The translations under genes and the position numbers were made by a program. Below, piece by piece: positions 7,915-18,168 of a stretch of DNA of 64,000 nt. The number at the start of each line of letters is the position of its first letter. Positions within the stretch are counted from its first letter, which is position 1. The DNA comes from Neisseria subflava (lineage in GTDB: Bacteria; Pseudomonadota; Gammaproteobacteria; Burkholderiales; Neisseriaceae): positions 434,001-498,000 of the forward strand of contig NZ_POXP01000001.1 in assembly GCF_003044935.1 (NCBI RefSeq), read 5' to 3'. A model generated the notes under the pieces. That model was given only the letters and a program-made list of their open reading frames with translations. It did not search any database and was not told where the DNA came from.

Positions 7915-10900
7915 TTAGAGCAATACTTTTTCTACACCGCCGTTATTGGCTTTTTTCACAAACTCATCCAGCCAGTTTTCGCCGAGGATGTGTTTTGCCA
8001 TTTCGATGACGATGTAGTCTGCAGGCATATTGTTGTCGTCGGCGTAGCGGCTCAAGCCTTGCAGGCAGGCTGGGCAGGAGGTAAGCATTTTGACAGGTTC
8101 GCCCTGCGGCAGCTCTTTGAGGTTTTTCTCAATTTCCTCTTGTTTGCGGAACTTGACCTGAGTGGCAATGTCTGGTCGTTTGACGGCAAACATACCGGAC
8201 TCGCCGCAACAGCGGTCGCTTAAGACGACTTTCTGTCCCATCAGGCTGCTGGCCATTTGGGTGGCGTTCATAGTTTTAATCGGGGTATGGCAAGGGTCGT
8301 GGTAGAGGTATTGCTGACCTTTCACGCCGTTTAGTTGCACCCCTTTTTCAAGCAGATATTCGTGGATATCGATGATACGGCAGCCTGGGAAGATTTCTTC
8401 AAAACGGTATTTTTCCAGTTGGTCATAGCAGGTACCGCAACTGACGACGACGGTCTTAATGTCGAGGTAGTTGAGGGTGTTTGCCATACGGTGGAAAGCC
8501 ACGCGGTTGTTGGTGCTCATTTCTTCGGCTTTAGCCTTATTGCCGCCTGCGTCTTGTGGATAGCCGCAACACATATAGCCGGGTGGCAGGACGGTTTGTA
8601 CGCCGACATGCCAAAGCATGGCTTGAACGGCAAGCCCGATTTGGCTGAACAAGCGCTCAGAGCCGCAGCCGGGGAAGTAGAACACAGCTTCGGCATCTTC
8701 GGGCGCGGCGGGATTGCGGATGATGGGGATGCTTTTGTCGTCTTCTATGCCGAGCATGGAGCGCGGTGTTTTGGCGGGCACGCTTTTGGGCAAAGGACGG
8801 TTGATGAAATGGATAACCTGTTCTTTGATTGAGGCGGTACCGACGGTGGATTTCGGTTCGGCTTTTTGCTTTTTAGTGCCAATCGGAAGAAGTTTGCCGA
8901 TTTTGTAGGCAAAGTTTTGCGCTGGGAAGCCGGTCTGTATCATGGCGGCACGAAGAGCTTTGATGGTTTTTGGGCCTGTGGCGTTCAAAAATGCCATGCC
9001 CATTGAAGCCGCAGGCGCAAAGCGTTTGTGGCCGGAATCGGCAAGGTAGTTACGGACGGCTACGGTAACGTCGCCAAAGTCGATGTTGACAGGGCAAGGT
9101 TTAACGCAGCGGTGGCACACGGTGCAGTGGTCGCCGATGTCCATCAGTTCTTCAAAATGTTTGATGGAAACGCCGCGACGGGTTTGTTCTTCGTATAAGA
9201 AGGCTTCGGTCAGCAAGCCTACGCCGAGGATTTTGTTGCGGGGACTGTACAGCAGGTTGGCACGCGGAACGTGAGTAGAGCAAACGGGTTTACATTTGCC
9301 GCAGCGCAGACAGTCTTTGACGGAATCAGCGATGGTGCCGAGGTCTGATTTTTCCATAATCAGCGATTCCGCTCCCAAAAGCTCGAAGGACGGCGTATAG
9401 GCGTTGCGCAGGTCCGAGCCTTTCATCAGTTTGTGACGGTTGAAGGTGTGTTTGGGATCGACTTGGTTTTTGTAGTTCCAAAACGGTTGCAAATCTTCAT
9501 CGGTCAAAAATTCGAGCTTGGTAATGCCGATGCCGTGTTCGCCGGAAATTACGCCGCCGAGCGAACGGGCGATTTTCATGATGCGTTCTACAGAACGGTA
9601 GGCCGTCTGAAGCATTTCGGCATCGTCTGAGTTAACCGGAATATTGGTATGAACGTTACCGTCGCCGGCGTGCATATGCAGGGCGACAAAGACGCGGCTG
9701 CGTACGGTTTTGGCATGGATTTTGCCCAAGCCTTGGATAATTTTGGTATCGGTTTTGCCGCTGAAAATTTCAGAAAGAGGCTTCATTACGTCTGCTTTGA
9801 CAGACACGCGCAGGCGGAAATCGCGGAAGGCAATAAAGCAGCTTTCATTGTCTTTGGCTTCGGGAGCGGCATGGACGGCTGCGCCATAGCGAGCTTTATA
9901 GTCGGCAAGTGGCGCATCCAAGTTAGCAAGCAACCATTCCCAACGCGCTTTGACAGCGGAAACGTGGGCTAGGGCGTGTTTGCCGCGTTCGCCCAATAGT
10001 TCGGCGGTTGGCAGGTCTGTTCCCATTTTGTCGATGGGGAGTTTGCCGGACAGATATTGCTCCAAGGCGGCACAGAGTTTGAGCTTGTTTTGGATGGAAA
10101 GCTCAATGTTGATGCGTTCGATGCCGTCTGAATACTCACCGAGTCTTTCGAGTGGGATTACCACGTCTTCATTGATTTTAAAGGCGTTGGTGTGTTTGGC
10201 TATGGCGGCGGTGCGGCTGCGGTCAAGCCAGAAGGTTTTGCGGGCTTCGGGAGATATGGCGATAAAGCCTTCGCCGTCGCGGGCGCGGGCGAGTTCGCAG
10301 ATGTGTTCGGCGGCTGCCTGTACGGCGGTTTCGTCGTCGGAAACCACGTCTGCCAGCAAGACCATTTTCGGCCGCCCTTTGCCTGCTGCTTTGGTGGCAT
10401 AACCGACAGCGCGGACGTAACGCCAGTCTAAATGCTCCAAACCCGCCAGCCGTACGCTTTCATGGGTAAGCAAGAAGTCGCGGATTTCGACAATGGACGG
10501 CGTGGCGGTGGCGACCGTACCGAAAAATTCCATACACACAGTGCGCGTGTATTTCGGCATTTTATGTAACACGAAAGCAACGCTGGTGATGATGCCGTCC
10601 GTGCCTTCTTTTTGTACGCCGGGCAGGCCGCTCAAGAATTTGTCGGTAACGTCTTTGCCCAAACCGACTTTGCGGAATTTGTGGCCGGGGATTTCCAAAC
10701 GTTTGGTATTGACGATATTGCGGCCGTCTGAATCCAGCGTATGTACGTCAAACACGGCGATTTCTTCGTCGTGGATTTTGCCGAAATTGTGGCGCACGCG
10801 TTCAATACGCAACCATTCGCCTTGAGGATTGACCATGTTCCAGTAGGCGAGGTTGTCCAAGGTAGTACCCCACAGCACGGCTTTTTTACCGCCTGCGTTC

Positions 10901-11748
10901 ATCGCCACATTACCGCCCACGCAAGACGCATCGGCGGAAGTCGGATCAACGGCGAACACTAAACCTGCCTGATGCGCGGTTTCTTCTACCCGGCGGGTTA
11001 CTACGCCTGCGCCGCAATGGATAATCGGATGTCTGCCGTCCAAGCCTGCCAGCTCAACGTATTCGACGCCGCGATGCTTGTCGAGTTTTTCGGTATTGAT
11101 GACTGCGCTGTTTGCGTCCAAAGGTACTGCGCCGCCGGTATAACCCGTACCGCCGCCGCGCGGGATAATAACTAAGTCCAACTCGATTAAGGCGCGCACT
11201 AAAGGCGCGATCTCTGCCTCGGTATCAGGATTGACGACGACAAATGGATACTCCACGCGCCAGTCGGTCGCATCGGTAACGTGCGTTACGCGAGCCAAGC
11301 CGTCAAACATGATGTTGTGCGGCTTGGTGATTTTGCTTAAGCGTTCCAAAATCTGATGGCGTTTTTGGCTGGTTTCATCAAAACTGCTATCAAAATGCTC
11401 GACTGCTTTTTCTGCTGCGGCAACCAAGACATCCACTTGCCGATTATCGTCGCGGCGTTTGCGGATTTCATTTAAGCGGTGGCGCATTTCGCGTACCAAC
11501 GCGGCGCGGCGTTTTGGGTGCTCCAGCAAGTCATCGACTAGATACGGATTGCGCACGACCACCCAAATATCGCCCAATACTTCAAACAGCATTCGTGCTG
11601 AACGTCCTGTTTTGCGTTGACCGCGCAGGTCTTGCAGAATTTGCCACGCTTCGTTGCCCAACAGTCGGATGACGATTTCGCGGTCGGTATAAGAAGTATA
11701 GTTATAGGGAATTTCTCGAATACGCTGAGGGGCAGTAGTCGTGGTCAT
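7915..11748 (-). CDS. Giant FAD/Fe-S oxidoreductase (GlcD-like, DUF3683/DUF3400 family)
   Basis: A 1277-aa fusion probably oxidising a 2-hydroxy acid, most plausibly D-lactate or glycolate. An N-terminal DUF3683-type region (about 1-130) precedes a FAD_binding_4 domain (about 150-300, [18 protein letters not shown]), a FAD-oxidase C-terminal domain up to about 770 with [15 protein letters not shown] and [10 protein letters not shown], two [4Fe-4S] motifs ([11 protein letters not shown] near 812, [12 protein letters not shown] near 876) and two CCG domains (PGCGSERLF and CCGYPQD near 1026-1061; DPCHTP, CCGESG and SCPACL near 1151-1224). It thus combines the parts of GlcDEF in one chain. It is convergent with lutACB, suggesting clustered lactate catabolism. 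The substrate is inferred. Confidence 0.88.
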   Translation of the reverse strand: MTTTTAPQRIREIPYNYTSYTDREIVIRLLGNEAWQILQDLRGQRKTGRSARMLFEVLGDIWVVVRNPYLVDDLLEHPKRRAALVREMRHRLNEIRKRRDDNRQVDVLVAAAEKAVEHFDSSFDETSQKRHQILERLSKITKPHNIMFDGLARVTHVTDATDWRVEYPFVVVNPDTEAEIAPLVRALIELDLVIIPRGGGTGYTGGAVPLDANSAVINTEKLDKHRGVEYVELAGLDGRHPIIHCGAGVVTRRVEETAHQAGLVFAVDPTSADASCVGGNVAMNAGGKKAVLWGTTLDNLAYWNMVNPQGEWLRIERVRHNFGKIHDEEIAVFDVHTLDSDGRNIVNTKRLEIPGHKFRKVGLGKDVTDKFLSGLPGVQKEGTDGIITSVAFVLHKMPKYTRTVCMEFFGTVATATPSIVEIRDFLLTHESVRLAGLEHLDWRYVRAVGYATKAAGKGRPKMVLLADVVSDDETAVQAAAEHICELARARDGEGFIAISPEARKTFWLDRSRTAAIAKHTNAFKINEDVVIPLERLGEYSDGIERINIELSIQNKLKLCAALEQYLSGKLPIDKMGTDLPTAELLGERGKHALAHVSAVKARWEWLLANLDAPLADYKARYGAAVHAAPEAKDNESCFIAFRDFRLRVSVKADVMKPLSEIFSGKTDTKIIQGLGKIHAKTVRSRVFVALHMHAGDGNVHTNIPVNSDDAEMLQTAYRSVERIMKIARSLGGVISGEHGIGITKLEFLTDEDLQPFWNYKNQVDPKHTFNRHKLMKGSDLRNAYTPSFELLGAESLIMEKSDLGTIADSVKDCLRCGKCKPVCSTHVPRANLLYSPRNKILGVGLLTEAFLYEEQTRRGVSIKHFEELMDIGDHCTVCHRCVKPCPVNIDFGDVTVAVRNYLADSGHKRFAPAASMGMAFLNATGPKTIKALRAAMIQTGFPAQNFAYKIGKLLPIGTKKQKAEPKSTVGTASIKEQVIHFINRPLPKSVPAKTPRSMLGIEDDKSIPIIRNPAAPEDAEAVFYFPGCGSERLFSQIGLAVQAMLWHVGVQTVLPPGYMCCGYPQDAGGNKAKAEEMSTNNRVAFHRMANTLNYLDIKTVVVSCGTCYDQLEKYRFEEIFPGCRIIDIHEYLLEKGVQLNGVKGQQYLYHDPCHTPIKTMNATQMASSLMGQKVVLSDRCCGESGMFAVKRPDIATQVKFRKQEEIEKNLKELPQGEPVKMLTSCPACLQGLSRYADDNNMPADYIVIEMAKHILGENWLDEFVKKANNGGVEKVLL

Positions 11749-11967
11749 GGTCGTGTTCCGTTGATGGATGTAATGTTTTTATATTAAAGGCCGTCTGAAA
11801 AATGCAATTTCTTCTTGATGGCGTAAAGTGTTAATGTAGTGTAATTTTCGATATTTTTCAACGGAAAAGACAATAAACATTTCAATGGGAATGATTTGCA
11901 ACTAGGCAATATTGTTTACAATCTTGTCGTGTAAATGGTTTTCAGACGGCCTGAGAGATTTTATCGC

Positions 11968-11995
11968 TTGAGTTTTTCTGTAAAACCGCTATAAT
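11968..11995 (+). promoter_or_regulatory. Sigma-70 promoter of the SRP RNA
   Basis: The -35 TTGAGT (11968-11973) and a perfect -10 TATAAT (11990-11995) are separated by 16 bp, placing the transcription start just before the RNA at 12002-12009. Confidence 0.8.
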
Positions 11996-12008
11996 GCGTT
12001 TCTTCTAT

Positions 12009-12105
12009 GGCGGGTCTCCCCGCATGGTAATTCGGAACACCGGGTCAGGGGCGGAAGCCAGCAGCCCACTCTGATGAGCCAGTGCCGGGGGTTCGGCTCG
12101 CCACC
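12009..12105 (+). ncRNA. ffs: Signal recognition particle RNA (4.5S RNA)
   Basis: Bacterial small SRP RNA of about 95 nt; with Ffh it targets membrane proteins to the translocon. The universally conserved Ffh-binding core GGTCAGG..CGGAAG..AGCAGCC lies at 12043-12066. The ends pair (GGCGGGTC with GGCTCGCC), closing a long hairpin. It has its own promoter upstream and an intrinsic terminator downstream. The precise 5' end could be a few bases earlier. Confidence 0.93.
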
Positions 12106-12111
12106 TTATTC

Positions 12112-12147
12112 AAAAATGCCGGAGATGGTTAAGTCTCCGGCATTTTT
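12112..12147 (+). terminator. Intrinsic terminator of ffs
   Basis: Stem AAATGCCGGAGA / TCTCCGGCATTT with a short loop and T run immediately after the SRP RNA. Confidence 0.9.
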
Positions 12148-12167
12148 CATTGTATAAAGCGTAAGAA

Positions 12168-12203
12168 AAAGGCCGTCTGAAATCTCATTTTCAGACGGCC
12201 TTT
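12168..12203 (-). terminator. DUS hairpin downstream of uraA
   Basis: Inverted AG-DUS pair with a 15-bp stem, 20 nt past the uraA stop. Confidence 0.8.
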
Positions 12204-12222
12204 GAGTTTATGAACCAGCTAT

Positions 12223-13440
12223 TTATGCTTCTTCTGATTTTGTATTGGGCAAAACGCAGTTCAGAATAATCGCCAATACGGCGCACAAACCTACACCGGC
12301 GAAGCTCAAAGTACCTACTTTGATAATCATGCCGCCGATACCGGTCGTCAATACGGAGCTGACGATAACCAGATTTTTCGGCTGCATCAAATCGACTTTC
12401 GCATCAATCAACGTTTTGATGCCCAAAGAGGCGATTGTACCGAACAGCAGCAACATAATGCCGCCCATAACCGGCATAGGAATCGAAGCCAAAAACGCGT
12501 TGAACTTACCGAAAAACGCCATGAAAATCGCAAAAATTGCCGCCCAAGTCATGATAACGGGGTTGCTGTTTTTGGTAATCATCACCGCGCCGGTCACCTC
12601 GCCGTAAGTGGTCACAGGAGGGCCGCCGATCAAACCGGCCACGCACACGCCCAAGCCGTCGCCGGCGAGGGTTTTGTCTAAGCCAGGGTCTTTGGTGTAG
12701 TTTTTGCCGGTCACATTACCGATGGCCATAATGCCGCCAATGTGTTCGATGGCAGGGGCAATGGCAACGGGTAACATAAACAAGGCAGCCTGCCAATTGA
12801 CTTGAGGCGTTTCAAAATGAGGGACGGCAAACCAAGGAGCGTTGATGATGGCGCTGGTATCGACCAAGCCCATGATCAACGCCAACACATAGCCTGAAGC
12901 CACGCCGATCAGAATCGGAATCAGCTTCATCATCTTGCTGCCGAAGACAGAAACAATGACGGTTACCGCAAAGGTAAAGCCGGAGAGAATCAGCGAGTCG
13001 ATATAGTCGATGACCTGTTTTCCATCCGCCTGACCCATAGCCATGCTGCTGGCTGCAGCGGCCACGGACAAGCCGATTACCATAATTACCGGACCGATAA
13101 CCACGGGCGGCAACAGCTTGTGTACCGCATCCAGACCGCGCCATCTGATCAGAGCGGCAAAAACAAAGTACATGAAACCTGCCGCAAACAGACCGAACAT
13201 GGTAGAAGGCAGGCCCCATTCGCCGATGGAGTAGATAATCGGTGCAATAAAGGCAAAAGAAGAGCCGAGGAAAATCGGCACTTTACGTTTGGTAACCAAT
13301 TGGAACAACAAGGTGCCCAAGCCTGCGCCCAATAATGCCAAAGCCGGGTTCAGTCCCGTCAGAAGCGGTACAAGCACCATGGCACCGAATGCGACAAACA
13401 AAATCTGCGCACCGGCTACCGCCGTTTTAAGCTGATTCAT
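12223..13440 (-). CDS. uraA: Uracil permease (NCS2 family)
   Basis: Proton-linked uracil uptake protein of the inner membrane, 405 aa, hydrophobic throughout. It shows the NCS2 features VPIFLGSSFAFIAPI, APAIEHIGGIMAIG with the substrate-contacting Glu/His region, and GLIGGPPVTTYGEV. Transcription appears monocistronic, with a DUS hairpin after the stop. Substrate assignment to uracil rather than xanthine rests on the UraA-like length and motifs. Confidence 0.93.
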   Translation of the reverse strand: MNQLKTAVAGAQILFVAFGAMVLVPLLTGLNPALALLGAGLGTLLFQLVTKRKVPIFLGSSFAFIAPIIYSIGEWGLPSTMFGLFAAGFMYFVFAALIRWRGLDAVHKLLPPVVIGPVIMVIGLSVAAAASSMAMGQADGKQVIDYIDSLILSGFTFAVTVIVSVFGSKMMKLIPILIGVASGYVLALIMGLVDTSAIINAPWFAVPHFETPQVNWQAALFMLPVAIAPAIEHIGGIMAIGNVTGKNYTKDPGLDKTLAGDGLGVCVAGLIGGPPVTTYGEVTGAVMITKNSNPVIMTWAAIFAIFMAFFGKFNAFLASIPMPVMGGIMLLLFGTIASLGIKTLIDAKVDLMQPKNLVIVSSVLTTGIGGMIIKVGTLSFAGVGLCAVLAIILNCVLPNTKSEEA

Positions 13441-13511
13441 AAAAGCTCCGAAGAAAATTCAAACGGCGCAGATTATACTGATTTATCCTAATTGTGAACA
13501 TTTATTTACAA

Positions 13512-13558
13512 AAGGCCGTCTGAACATATGTAACGATGACACCTGTTCAGACGGCCTT
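13512..13558 (-). terminator. DUS hairpin
   Basis: Inverted AG-DUS pair (AAGGCCGTCTGAAC / GTTCAGACGGCCTT) with a loop of about 19 nt, downstream of the 103-aa gene. Confidence 0.7.
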
Positions 13559-13607
13559 GTTCAATAGCGGATGGTTAATAACTTATCAAAATCGATTAGG
13601 AAAATTT

Positions 13608-13919
13608 TCAGCCGCGTGTTTCGCGCCAAACCAAATAATCGCGCAGGGGCGGCATGGGCGGATTGATGCAGTGCGGACAGATGCCGGTTGTGTCTTCATC
13701 GTCGCTGTCGATATGGTAGTCGTTTGGATCGAAGCGCACCTGCTGCATGACGGCTTGCGCCAAAGCTTGCGCCTGTACGACATCAAAGCGGAATTTTTCA
13801 AGGATTTCGTTTAATAGGCGGATTTCGCCGTCGCTGAAAGATTCGCTGTGTTTGACAATGAGACGTTGATAATCTTCATTGCTGATTTTTTCGTGAAGTA
13901 AATCGGTCTGGATAGTCAT
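13608..13919 (-). CDS. Conserved hypothetical protein, 103 aa
   Basis: Small acidic cytoplasmic protein with no signal or membrane segment. The N-terminal two thirds look alpha-helical. Near the C-terminus is a short CPHC pair (GICPHCINPPMPPLRDY), which could bind a metal. I do not recognise a named family. A DUS hairpin follows the stop. Confidence 0.7.
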   Translation of the reverse strand: MTIQTDLLHEKISNEDYQRLIVKHSESFSDGEIRLLNEILEKFRFDVVQAQALAQAVMQQVRFDPNDYHIDSDDEDTTGICPHCINPPMPPLRDYLVWRETRG

Positions 13920-13982
13920 GATTTTTATTGTTGAAATAAGATGGTCAAGGTGCGGATTATAGCAGATATCGTGGTGGCTGTT

Positions 13983-14594
13983 TTAAAGGCTGTGTTCTGG
14001 TTCGGAAAGTGCCTCTGTTTTGGCTTTTTTTGGCATTAGGCTATTTAATTTTGAGTTAATTGCTTGGTAATCGTCGCTATAAAAAAATTCTCCGATATAT
14101 ATGGTTTCCCCATGATAAACAAATGACCATGCACCTTGTTTACTATTTGGTTGTCGTAAGGGGCTGGAGATGGTGGATGTATTCCTTCTCTGGCTCAAAT
14201 AGTTACGTAGTGTTATTTTAGTGTTTTTAGTATTTGCATGGTTCTCATGTGGCTGCCATTGCGCTATTTCTACGAGTGAAAATTTTTTACCTTTTCCCAA
14301 TCCAAACAGCGTGAACTGGTGTGAAAGTATTCCATTTTGAACATGAATATGTTCTTGTCCAAAAAGTTGCCACAGTAAGTCATAAATACATTGGAAAGAA
14401 AGCAGACCCAAAAATATGAGGAGTATGATATTAAATACTGATTCAAAGTTTAAATTTGGAATGTTTGCCAATATCAATAGTACGATTACAAGGTCTCTGC
14501 AAGTTAATAGAAGTTTGAGTCGGTTACGTATAATTTTTGCTGACAAGGTAATTTTGCTAGGTGTTTGTTCAATTTTATAACGCGAAGATGTCAT
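13983..14594 (-). CDS. Hypothetical membrane protein, 203 aa
   Basis: ATG 14594 (MTSSRYKIEQ) is chosen because its A is shared with the TGA of cca (TGATG), a coupled arrangement; longer frames would run inside cca. The central part has two hydrophobic segments (about residues 32-48 and 52-70), followed by a soluble part without recognisable motifs. The overall shape resembles small PH-like membrane proteins of unknown function. Base composition is noticeably more AT-rich than in cca, which may mean recent acquisition. Confidence 0.65.
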   Translation of the reverse strand: MTSSRYKIEQTPSKITLSAKIIRNRLKLLLTCRDLVIVLLILANIPNLNFESVFNIILLIFLGLLSFQCIYDLLWQLFGQEHIHVQNGILSHQFTLFGLGKGKKFSLVEIAQWQPHENHANTKNTKITLRNYLSQRRNTSTISSPLRQPNSKQGAWSFVYHGETIYIGEFFYSDDYQAINSKLNSLMPKKAKTEALSEPEHSL

Positions 14595-15856
14595 CAATAT
14601 CCTCTTACTTTGTCTGCCTGATACGCTTTTTGCAGCGGTGTAATTTGTGCTAAGCGGGCATGATCGATTTGTTCGGCAATTAAATGGGCTTTCCCTTGTG
14701 CGCGGCACTCGGTGGCAATTTTGCCTGCATCTACTTGGTTGGCGGCCTCAAGTAAGGCCAGCCAGTGTTCGCGTTGCGGATAGGGGGTGTCTTTAAGGTT
14801 CAGACGGCCTTGTTTGTCGGCCACGCAGACGTTTAAGGCCGTCTGAAAACGTTCGGGGCGGCGGAATGCATCGGTTTTTTTCAAAACATTCAAAATGGTT
14901 TTGCTTTTAAACTGCCCGACTTGATGGAGCATGATGTGCCAACGGCAGACGAGTTCGGCAAGCTCGGCGCAGTGTTTGGGTGCGCGCAGGCGTTGATTGA
15001 CTTCGCGGACGGGTTCGACGCCGTTGACGTCGTGTTCGTAGTGTTTCGGCAGGATATCGGCCGGTGTTTTTGCCTTGCCCAAGTCGTGCAATAAGGCGGC
15101 ATAGCGTTCGGCGAGGGACAGATTCATTTCTGCGGCTCGTTGTACAACCATCAGCGTATGAATACCGCTGTCGATTTCAGGATGATAATCGGCGCGTTGC
15201 GGTACGCCAAAAAGGGCATCGACTTCGGGCAGCAAGACTTTGAGTGCGCCGCATTCGCGTAAAACTTCAATCATTCGGCGCGGATTTTTCTCCATCAAAC
15301 CTTTGGCCAATTCCTGCCAGACGCGTTCGGCAACCAAGGCATCCGCTTCTCCGTTTTCTACCATTTGCCGCATCAGCGACATGGTTTCATCGGCAATTTG
15401 AAAACCATAACGCGCGGCAAAACGGGCAATACGCAAAATCCGTACGGGGTCTTCGGCAAAGGCAGGCGAAACGTGGCGCAGGATGCCGGCCGCCAAATCT
15501 TGTTGTCCGCCGAAAGGGTCGATGATCGTGCCATCTGCATCCTGAGCCATGGCATTGATGGTCAGGTCGCGGCGCATCAGGTCTTGTTCCAGCGTAACGT
15601 CTTTATCGGCATGAAAACTGAATCCGGCATAGCCTTTGGCGGTTTTGCGCTCGGTACGGGCGAGGGCGTATTCTTCGTGGCTGTCCGGATGGAGAAAGAC
15701 GGGAAAATCTTTGCCGACCGGCTGATAGCCTTGAGCCAACATGGTTTGCGCATCTGCACCGACGACTACCCAATCGCGGTCTTTGACGGGCAGGCCTAAC
15801 AGATGGTCGCGGACGGCGCCGCCGACAAGATAGGTTTTGATGGTTTGTGTATTCAT
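14594..15856 (-). CDS. cca: CCA-adding tRNA nucleotidyltransferase
   Basis: Adds or repairs the 3' CCA end of tRNAs (420 aa). It is a class II nucleotidyltransferase with GGAVRD at residues 12-17, the catalytic KDRDWVV motif and RRDLTINAMA. An RNA-binding neck (EDPVRILRIARFAARYGF) and an HD domain (LLHDLGK near residue 257) follow, the latter seen in the multifunctional enzymes with phosphatase/phosphodiesterase activity. Two DUS copies (14799-14810 and 14836-14847) lie inside the coding sequence. Confidence 0.95.
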   Translation of the reverse strand: MNTQTIKTYLVGGAVRDHLLGLPVKDRDWVVVGADAQTMLAQGYQPVGKDFPVFLHPDSHEEYALARTERKTAKGYAGFSFHADKDVTLEQDLMRRDLTINAMAQDADGTIIDPFGGQQDLAAGILRHVSPAFAEDPVRILRIARFAARYGFQIADETMSLMRQMVENGEADALVAERVWQELAKGLMEKNPRRMIEVLRECGALKVLLPEVDALFGVPQRADYHPEIDSGIHTLMVVQRAAEMNLSLAERYAALLHDLGKAKTPADILPKHYEHDVNGVEPVREVNQRLRAPKHCAELAELVCRWHIMLHQVGQFKSKTILNVLKKTDAFRRPERFQTALNVCVADKQGRLNLKDTPYPQREHWLALLEAANQVDAGKIATECRAQGKAHLIAEQIDHARLAQITPLQKAYQADKVRGY

Positions 15857-15876
15857 ATAAAAATCGAACGATATAA

Positions 15877-15917
15877 AAAGGCCGTCTGAAAAGCCGTATT
15901 GGGTTTTCAGACGGCCT
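15877..15917 (-). terminator. DUS hairpin downstream of the SPFH gene
   Basis: Inverted AG-DUS pair with extra pairing (AAAGGCCGTCTGAAAA / TTTTCAGACGGCCT) in the gap between the SPFH gene and cca. Confidence 0.8.
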
Positions 15918-15931
15918 GAGTCAGAACGCTA

Positions 15932-16894
15932 TTATGAGGCTTTAGGCTTGTTGCCGTCGATGATTTTCAAACCGGCGGACACCAAGCTGCCGATATCGGC
16001 AACGTTGGCAGGCATAATCAGCGTGTTGCTTTCTTTAGCCAAATTGCTGAAGGCAGCAACGTATTGCTCGGCAACTTTCAGGTTGACGGCTTCAGCACCG
16101 CCCTCTGAGCGAACCGCCTCGGCGATTTTACGGATGGCGTCGGCGTTGGCTTCGGCCACCAGGCGCAGGGCTTCAGCTTCACCTTGTGCGCGGTTGATGC
16201 GGGCGATTTTTTCACCGTTTGACGCATTGATGGCGGCTTGCGCTTCACCTTCGGATTGTTGGATTTCTGCCTCGCGCTGACCGCTGGCAAGGTTGATCTG
16301 CTCGATTTTACGGCCTTCGGATTCGGCAATGCGCGCGCGTTTTTCACGTTCGGCGGTAATTTGCGCCTGCATTGAGCGCAGAATTTCTTGCGGCGGAACC
16401 AAGTCTTTGATTTCGTAACGCAATACTTTCACACCCCAAGCGCCTGCCGCTTCGTCCAAAGCAGCAACAACAATGCTGTTGATTTCGTCGCGTTCTTCAA
16501 AGGTTTTATCCAATTCCATGCGGCCGATGACAGATCGCAAAGTTGTCTGCGCAAGCTGGGTAATCGCCATGATGTAGTTGCTGGAACCATATGAAGCGAG
16601 TTTAGGATCGGTAACTTGGAAGTAGATGATGCCGTCCACAGTCAGCTGAGTGTTGTCGCGGGTAATACAGACTTGGCTGGGAACATCCAAAGGAACTTCT
16701 TTCAGCGAGTGACGATAGGCGACACGGTCGATAAATGGGATAAGGATGTTCAGACCTGCAGTCAGCGCTTTGTGAAAACGGCCTAATCGTTCGACTACAT
16801 AAACTTCCTGTTGCGGTACAACGATAAAGGATTTGAAACCAAAAACAACAACAACGATGAGGATGAGGACGGGGAGACTGAGCAGAAATTCCAT
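15932..16894 (-). CDS. SPFH/Band 7 membrane protein, QmcA/paraslipin type
   Basis: Stomatin-like protein (320 aa) anchored by one N-terminal membrane segment (residues 4-24). It is followed by a Band 7 domain (VVPQQEVYVVERLGRF to EIKDLVPPQEI) and a long Glu/Ala-rich coiled coil (about 170-260). Such proteins form large membrane-associated rings and are often paired with NfeD proteins, as here, where nfeD lies 9 nt upstream in the same operon. Roles proposed for the family are membrane microdomain organisation and protease control. Confidence 0.92.
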   Translation of the reverse strand: MEFLLSLPVLILIVVVVFGFKSFIVVPQQEVYVVERLGRFHKALTAGLNILIPFIDRVAYRHSLKEVPLDVPSQVCITRDNTQLTVDGIIYFQVTDPKLASYGSSNYIMAITQLAQTTLRSVIGRMELDKTFEERDEINSIVVAALDEAAGAWGVKVLRYEIKDLVPPQEILRSMQAQITAEREKRARIAESEGRKIEQINLASGQREAEIQQSEGEAQAAINASNGEKIARINRAQGEAEALRLVAEANADAIRKIAEAVRSEGGAEAVNLKVAEQYVAAFSNLAKESNTLIMPANVADIGSLVSAGLKIIDGNKPKAS

Positions 16895-16903
16895 AATGTT
16901 TCC

Positions 16904-17329
16904 TTATGATGATGGTTGGGAGAGTGTGCGGATAATCAGTAGATTACCGTTTTTGGCAGTAATGACTGCACTTGAGGCCGTCTGAAAAGTATCTTGGGGC
17001 CGTTCGGCTTGCGCCTGCCAGTGTGTACCGCGGTAGGCGACTTCGTAAATATTGTCATGCAGGTGGCATAGGATGCGGACATTTTGCCCAATATCCAAAT
17101 CATCGTTGAGTGCTTGGGGAGCCAACTGGTTTTTCAGACGGCCGTGTACCAGCCAGATACCAAGTGCGCTGATGATGGCAGCGGTCAAAACGGCGGTAGA
17201 AAAGTGACTGCTTAATCCGTACATGATTCCGGCGGCGGCCAGCGCTACGCTGACCACCAAAAGATAAACCGTTCCGATAAACAATTCGACAATCAGAACA
17301 ACGGCGGCGGCAACAAACCATATCGTCAT
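16904..17329 (-). CDS. NfeD-like membrane protein
   Basis: Short NfeD (141 aa) with three membrane segments in the first 70 residues, then a small beta-rich OB-type domain (LDIGQNVRILCHL...YEVAYRGTHWQA). ATG 17329 (MTIWFVAAAVV) gives the family's normal length; the longer upstream frame would run into the divergent ung gene. It pairs with the SPFH gene 9 nt downstream. Two DUS copies occur within the coding sequence (about 16976 and 17134). Confidence 0.87.
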   Translation of the reverse strand: MTIWFVAAAVVLIVELFIGTVYLLVVSVALAAAGIMYGLSSHFSTAVLTAAIISALGIWLVHGRLKNQLAPQALNDDLDIGQNVRILCHLHDNIYEVAYRGTHWQAQAERPQDTFQTASSAVITAKNGNLLIIRTLSQPSS

Positions 17330-17419
17330 GCGGCATATCCTTTTAATAATCTTTTGATAATCCTTATCATAATGGCAATGGCTTAAAATGAAAAGGCTAA
17401 GGCTGAAAATTATTTCAGT

Positions 17420-17425
17420 TATAAT
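17420..17425 (+). promoter_or_regulatory. Probable -10 element of ung
   Basis: Perfect TATAAT 30 nt before the ung start; no good -35 is seen at the expected distance. Confidence 0.4.
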
Positions 17426-17454
17426 AAGTCCATTCAAATACGGAGCGGCAAACA

Positions 17455-18114
17455 ATGCAGACTTGGCACGAGGCAATTGGTGCGGAAAAAGAGAAGGCGT
17501 ATTTTCAAACGATTTTGGAGAAGGTTCGCCATGAAAGGCAGGCGGGGATAACCGTTTATCCGCCCGAGCGCGATGTATTCAATGCCTTTCGGACAACGGA
17601 GTTCGGACAAGTAAAGGTAGTGATATTGGGGCAAGACCCGTATCACGGCGCGGGTCAGGCGCATGGTTTGGCGTTTTCCGTGCAGCCTGAAATTGCGGTG
17701 CCACCGTCACTGGTCAATATTTATAAAGAATTGGCGACGGATATTGAGGGATTCCAGATTCCGCAACATGGCTATTTGCAGCATTGGGCGGAACAGGGCG
17801 TGTTGCTATTGAACACGGTGTTGACTGTCCGTGCCGGTGCGGCGCATTCCCATGCGACTTTTGGCTGGGAGGCGTTTACCGATGAAGTCATCCGACAATT
17901 GGATAAGGAACGCGAACATTTAGTCTTTATGCTCTGGGGCAGCCATGCGCAGAAGAAAGGCGCGTTTATAGACCGCAACCGTCATTTGGTGCTGACCGCG
18001 CCGCATCCTTCGCCTTTATCGGCGTATCGTGGCTTTTTCGGCTGCAAACATTTTTCGCAGGCAAACGCTTATTTGCAGGCGCATGGTTTAGAGCCGATTG
18101 ATTGGCAGGTTTAA
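17455..18114 (+). CDS. ung: Uracil-DNA glycosylase
   Basis: Removes uracil from DNA to begin base-excision repair (219 aa, family 1 UDG). The catalytic water-activating loop GQDPYHG contains Asp61. The Leu-insertion loop [17 protein letters not shown] and the uracil-recognition region [12 protein letters not shown] are intact. It is divergent from nfeD and followed by a DUS hairpin. Confidence 0.96.
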   Translation: MQTWHEAIGAEKEKAYFQTILEKVRHERQAGITVYPPERDVFNAFRTTEFGQVKVVILGQDPYHGAGQAHGLAFSVQPEIAVPPSLVNIYKELATDIEGFQIPQHGYLQHWAEQGVLLLNTVLTVRAGAAHSHATFGWEAFTDEVIRQLDKEREHLVFMLWGSHAQKKGAFIDRNRHLVLTAPHPSPLSAYRGFFGCKHFSQANAYLQAHGLEPIDWQV

Positions 18115-18122
18115 ATAAGATG

Positions 18123-18157
18123 AAAGGCCGTCTGAAAGCAGATTTTCAGACGGCCTT
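18123..18157. terminator. DUS hairpin between convergent ung and cysA
   Basis: Inverted AG-DUS pair with a short loop, 9 nt after ung and 12 nt after the cysA stop, so it may serve both genes. Confidence 0.85.
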
Positions 18158-18168
18158 ATGATTTAGTC

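Noticed and set aside
14595-14708. N-terminal extension of the 203-aa membrane protein
   Set aside because: The extension would lie wholly inside cca in another frame; the ATG coupled to the cca stop is the natural start.
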